The notes beneath the pieces were generated by a model, which saw only the letters and a list, made by a program, of their open reading frames with translations, was not told where the DNA came from and searched no databases. This document shows, piece after piece, positions 61,469 through 64,000 of a DNA stretch of 64,000 nucleotides. Source of the stretch: Leucobacter soli (lineage in GTDB: Bacteria; Actinomycetota; Actinomycetes; Actinomycetales; Microbacteriaceae); the NCBI RefSeq assembly GCF_910593785.1, contig NZ_CAJVAP010000011.1:36877-100876 (forward strand), in the 5' to 3' direction. The position numbers were made by a program, and so were the translations under genes. Within the stretch, counting starts at the first letter, position 1; each line of letters opens with the position of its first letter.

Positions 61469-62443
61469 ATGGTCGTTTTCCCAAAGTATCCCCGAACTCG
61501 GGTCATCCTGCTCGTCTCCGTCATCGCCGTGCTCGCAGCGGTCGGCGGGATCGTCTGGGGTGTCGTGTCGTCGTCCCGCCCGAGCACCGGCGCTGCGGCG
61601 CCGCCTGCGGCCTTACCCGACAGTACGTCCATGGGCGTGGTGGAGTTGAACGTGCACGATCTTCCGAAGGTGCGTGCGTTCTACGAGAACGCCGTCGGCC
61701 TCGCGGTTCTGAGCGAGTCCGAGGGAGAGGCGGAGCTCGGGCTCGATTCGCCCCTGCTGCGCTTGGTCTCGGGATCCGACGGCGAGACCGGTTCGACGCT
61801 CAGCGAGGCGGGGCTGTACCACTCGGCGATCCTGTACCCGGACGAAGCCTCGCTCGCCCGAGTCCTCGTGAACATCGCGACCATCGCACCCGAGACGTTC
61901 CAAGGGTCGGCCGATCACGCGGTGAGTCAGGCCTTCTACTTCCTCGATCCCGAGGGCAACGGCCTCGAGCTGTACGTCGACCGGCCGCGCAGCGAGTGGG
62001 TATGGGAGGACGGCGAGGTGCAAATGGGTTCGGAACTCCTCGATCCTGCGGCCTTCATTCAGGAGCATCTGAACACCGAGTCCGACGATACGGGCTCAGC
62101 GAACATGGGCCACGTGCATCTGAAGGTCGGCGACCTCGATGAAGCGCGCGCCTTCTACTCCGAGGCGCTCGGCTTCGCCGTGACCGCTCAATCAGATGGG
62201 GCGCTGTTCTACGCCGCGGGCGGCTATCACCATCACCTCGCCACGAACACCTGGCAGAGCGACGGGGCGGGCGCCCGCGAGAATTCCACCGGGCTCGGAG
62301 CCCTCACGATCGCCGTTCCCGACGAAGAGGCCGTCGATCGGATTGCCGAACGACTCGAGGCGGCGGGTCACAGCTACGAGCGCTCTTCTACGGGACTTTC
62401 CACCGAGGATCCGTGGGGCAACTCGGTGAACATCTCTCTCTGA
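61469..62443 (+). CDS. Membrane-anchored two-domain VOC protein (catechol dioxygenase-like)
   Basis: 324 residues from ATG 61469 (GGGG upstream); an ATG at 61436 in frame is possible. An N-terminal membrane segment (VILLVSVIAVLAAVGGIVWGV) and Ser/Pro/Ala linker precede two VOC domains at about 55-180 and 210-320, arranged as in CatE-like two-domain extradiol dioxygenases. Domain 1 has GNGLELYVDR (Glu ligand) but Val in place of the first His (MGVVEL); domain 2 has MGHVHLKV and YHHHLATN but Asn in the final Glu position (GNSVNI). Ligand sets therefore look incomplete. Anchoring a VOC protein to the membrane is unusual. It faces the two other VOC genes. Confidence 0.85.
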   Translation: MVVFPKYPRTRVILLVSVIAVLAAVGGIVWGVVSSSRPSTGAAAPPAALPDSTSMGVVELNVHDLPKVRAFYENAVGLAVLSESEGEAELGLDSPLLRLVSGSDGETGSTLSEAGLYHSAILYPDEASLARVLVNIATIAPETFQGSADHAVSQAFYFLDPEGNGLELYVDRPRSEWVWEDGEVQMGSELLDPAAFIQEHLNTESDDTGSANMGHVHLKVGDLDEARAFYSEALGFAVTAQSDGALFYAAGGYHHHLATNTWQSDGAGARENSTGLGALTIAVPDEEAVDRIAERLEAAGHSYERSSTGLSTEDPWGNSVNISL

Positions 62444-62448
62444 GGCAG

Positions 62449-62476
62449 AAGATCCCCTGCGATTGCAGGGGATCTT
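62449..62476 (+). terminator. Terminator after the two-domain VOC gene
   Basis: AAGATCCCCTGC, GATT loop, GCAGGGGATCTT: perfect 12-bp stem six bases past the stop. Downstream of it the base composition drops. Confidence 0.85.
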
Positions 62477-62553
62477 CGTTCGGGTCCCTGCGTAGAGAGT
62501 TCTCAAACCCCACTCCGAGACTATCGTCGTTGATTTCTCGCTGGAAACGTGGG

Positions 62554-62928
62554 GTGTACCGGGTATCGGAGCGGGTCGATGGCGCACCGATTCACGACGT
62601 TCGAGGGCCTGTCGTCAGGAGGATTGGGAAACCTCAAACCTTTCTCACTCCCGCTGAAGTTGATCGCCTGGTCGATGATTACCTCACTGGTTTCAGCGTC
62701 GGATACCTAGCTCAAAAGTATGGTGTGCACCGCGCGACAGTTTCGAAGCACCTTACCCGCAACAACGTCGTGCGCCGCCAGCACGGGCTCACGACCGAAG
62801 AGGCTGCAGAGGCATTGAAGCTGTATGGTAGCGGAATCTCGATGCGCGCGATCGCCCGCACGCTCGGTGTCGGCCGCAAGCAAGTGCGTGTGACACTGAT
62901 GGCCGCAGGCTCACTGACGAGCCGATGA
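62554..62928 (+). CDS. Recombinase-type helix-turn-helix protein, possibly a fragment
   Basis: The clear part is about 105 residues with two HTH units: LTPAEVDRLVDDYLTGFSVGYLAQKYGVHRATVSKHL and LTTEEAAEALKLYGSGISMRAIARTLGVGRKQVRVTL (each quoted in part), the pattern of the resolvase C-terminal region and of small HTH proteins beside integrases. The preceding RRIGKPQTF also fits. No catalytic N-terminal domain is present, and no good start or ribosome site is visible; the frame is open leftward beyond 62554. It may be a functional small DNA-binding protein or the remains of a serine recombinase. Confidence 0.6.
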   Translation: MYRVSERVDGAPIHDVRGPVVRRIGKPQTFLTPAEVDRLVDDYLTGFSVGYLAQKYGVHRATVSKHLTRNNVVRRQHGLTTEEAAEALKLYGSGISMRAIARTLGVGRKQVRVTLMAAGSLTSR

Positions 62929-63011
62929 TCTCGCGGGTTGTATCGAAGCAACTTCGAATGTCGGTACTGAGCCGTAGGATTGCGAACTAGGTGCCATTGA
63001 GAGAAATAGCT

Positions 63012-63181
63012 ATGAGTTTTGATCCACCTATGCGAACCGAAAGACCGGGTACACCTGCCCCGGATAGAGAAAATCCCCGCAAGAGAAATCACTGGCCAAT
63101 TGGCGCTTCATCGCCCCACTGGGACTCCTCATCACGCTCGCGGGCGGTGCTCTTCTCCTGTCCCAACACACACGCACCTGA
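63012..63181 (+). pseudogene. Frameshifted small membrane protein
   Basis: An ATG at 63012 (GAGAGAAA upstream, TAGGAT hexamer before it) opens a frame that reads MSFDPPMRTERPGTPAPDREN then loses sense. A second frame, offset by one missing base near the shared RKR/EKS site, reads NWRFIAPLGLLITLAGGALLLSQHTRT and stops at 63181; it is an excellent membrane segment with no start of its own. Together they would make a basic-then-hydrophobic protein of about 56 residues. It may be a real mutation, a sequencing error or chance. Confidence 0.4.
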
Positions 63182-63231
63182 ACACGTAAGGACCACCGGA
63201 GTGAAAGAGGTCCGCTGAGGTGTTGAGCATT

Positions 63232-63690
63232 TTATTGTTCGAGTCGGATTTGGGCGATGACCTCACCGTACTCGGTCTCACCGATGGGTTCAAACCCGAC
63301 AGCACGGAAGAATCGCTCCGGCCCGGCCTCCCCAGCTTCGTACATGACATTCACGTAGTCGAATCCTCGGCGATGAGCCTCGTCAAGTAGATGCTGTATC
63401 GCGAACCGTCCAATTCCTCGGGCTTGGTCATCGGCTTCAACATTGATCCGCCAAAGCACTGAACGGAACTCCTCGCGCACTGCTTCCGGGTCGAAGTTCG
63501 CGCTAATGAACGCGACCACTCGATCATCTTCGAGTACGACACGCTGCCAAAAGGTTCTGGGGTCGGCAACGGCGCTCGCGAGCCCGTAACTGACTGGGGC
63601 GAGGAACTCTTCTTGCCCTTCCTTGAGGAGCATCTGGTTAACTGCGAGGATCGTTGCGGGAGAAAGTTCCTCGATTCTCAGGTTCATCAT
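63232..63690 (-). CDS. GNAT family acetyltransferase
   Basis: 152 residues, AGGAGG four bases upstream of the first of two ATGs (63690 or 63687). Single GNAT fold with acetyl-CoA motif VEADDQARGIGRFAIQHLLDEAHRRGFDYVNV near 85-116 (quoted in part) and a C-terminal FFRAVGFEPIGET. The R-G-I-G-R loop is intact. Substrate unknown. The start overlaps the 60-aa gene stop (ATGA), so the two are coupled. GC content is lower than in most of the window. Confidence 0.85.
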   Translation of the reverse strand: MMNLRIEELSPATILAVNQMLLKEGQEEFLAPVSYGLASAVADPRTFWQRVVLEDDRVVAFISANFDPEAVREEFRSVLWRINVEADDQARGIGRFAIQHLLDEAHRRGFDYVNVMYEAGEAGPERFFRAVGFEPIGETEYGEVIAQIRLEQ

Positions 63691-63869
63691 TGTGCCTCCT
63701 GTTCAGGGTCATCCACAGGGACAGGTATCTGTTGGTCAATCCAATCAGCCTCATTCACAAGGGCTGGAGCGGTATCACGGTGCTCGAACGCTTCGACCGC
63801 GACACTTTGGTCTATCGGGGTGAGTTGATCTAACCGATCAGCTTCTGGCACTTCGCGTTTCTCTGTCAT
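63687..63869 (-). CDS. Small acidic protein of unknown function
   Basis: 60 residues, MTEKREVPEADRLDQL to the end PVPVDDPEQEAQ. GGAGGG seven bases before ATG is a strong ribosome site, and the stop overlaps the acetyltransferase start, so it is probably real. About a quarter of residues are Asp or Glu, with no cysteines, signal or membrane segment. No family recognised; size, charge and coupling could fit an antitoxin or adaptor, but no such motif is seen. Confidence 0.65.
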   Translation of the reverse strand: MTEKREVPEADRLDQLTPIDQSVAVEAFEHRDTAPALVNEADWIDQQIPVPVDDPEQEAQ

Positions 63870-63938
63870 TTGTGGTCCCTCCTTTCGTTTCGTAAACGTT
63901 CTGAATTGGCCTGGTTCTTGTTCCGACCGGTTTTCCTG

Positions 63939-64000
63939 TCAGCTCGTCGGTGACAGAAGCGTCTCGGTCTCAGCGTAGTATGCCTGCTCGACCTCGACCG
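63939..64000 (-). CDS. C-terminal end of an unidentified protein
   Basis: Reading leftward from the window edge, a frame ends VEVEQAYYAETETLLSPTS and stop at 63939. The composition is natural and the gap that follows holds the promoter side of the small acidic gene. Too short to identify. Confidence 0.45.
   Translation of the reverse strand, partial: VEVEQAYYAETETLLSPTS

Overview
The window is 64 kb of high-GC actinobacterial chromosome. Mycothiol-type oxidoreductase, MurT/GatD, a DUF6328-type protein, a tRNA gene without encoded CCA and several leaderless starts (a TANNNT hexamer 6-7 bases before the start codon) all fit Actinomycetia. The overall style resembles Microbacteriaceae such as Leucobacter or Microbacterium; the family is my inference and the genus is not established.

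Layout. 1-3 kb: cytochrome bd operon cydA-cydB-cydD (cydD cut by the window edge). 3.2-5.3 kb: App1-like phosphatase and FUSC-type exporter. 5.4-10.4 kb: two large secreted proteins (one FG-GAP/Ig-like, one unknown) behind a promoter overlapped by a DtxR/IdeR-like iron box. 10.5-14.8 kb: YceI protein with a paired operator, gatD-murT (peptidoglycan modification), and a PadR regulator with membrane partner. 15-22.6 kb: nei, rpiB, a Rv2466c-like DsbA protein, aldo/keto reductase, pepN, mscS and truncated globin. 22.8-29 kb: a MacB-like ABC export operon with two adaptor proteins and a lipoprotein. 29-35.5 kb: osmC, mgtE, tRNA-Arg(TCT), aldo/keto reductase, ppk2, an MFS exporter and peptide deformylase. 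35.7-41.4 kb: TetR regulator divergent from a complete peptide-type ABC importer, with a perfect 21-bp palindrome between them. 41.5-49 kb: orn, EamA, YbjN, a small anchored protein, phosphotransferase, two-component system, DUF6328 and a RibD/DHFR-like reductase.

49-55.8 kb is the most coherent little-described unit. A TorT-like binding protein, RbsA/RbsC-type ABC transporter and cupin form one operon, and an aminobutyraldehyde-type dehydrogenase lies 1 kb away. The TetR gene between them is flanked by two copies of one operator (GACAG-N13-CTGTC), each in the same register with the -35 box of an outward promoter. This looks like a two-promoter regulon for uptake and oxidation of a small, probably amine-like, compound.

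55.8-62.5 kb: SDR-TetR divergent from an MDR oxidoreductase, a HEAT-repeat protein, a CmtR-like metal sensor with a CDF transporter, and three VOC-fold genes. From about 62.5 kb base composition falls and the genes become short or fragmentary (recombinase-like HTH, a frameshifted membrane peptide, GNAT, a 60-aa acidic protein, a partial gene), which suggests the edge of an accessory region.

Small-scale structure is rich: at least ten candidate operator palindromes, nine or so hairpin terminators, and a family of about 60-bp palindromic intergenic elements found at 14.9 and 34.9 kb.
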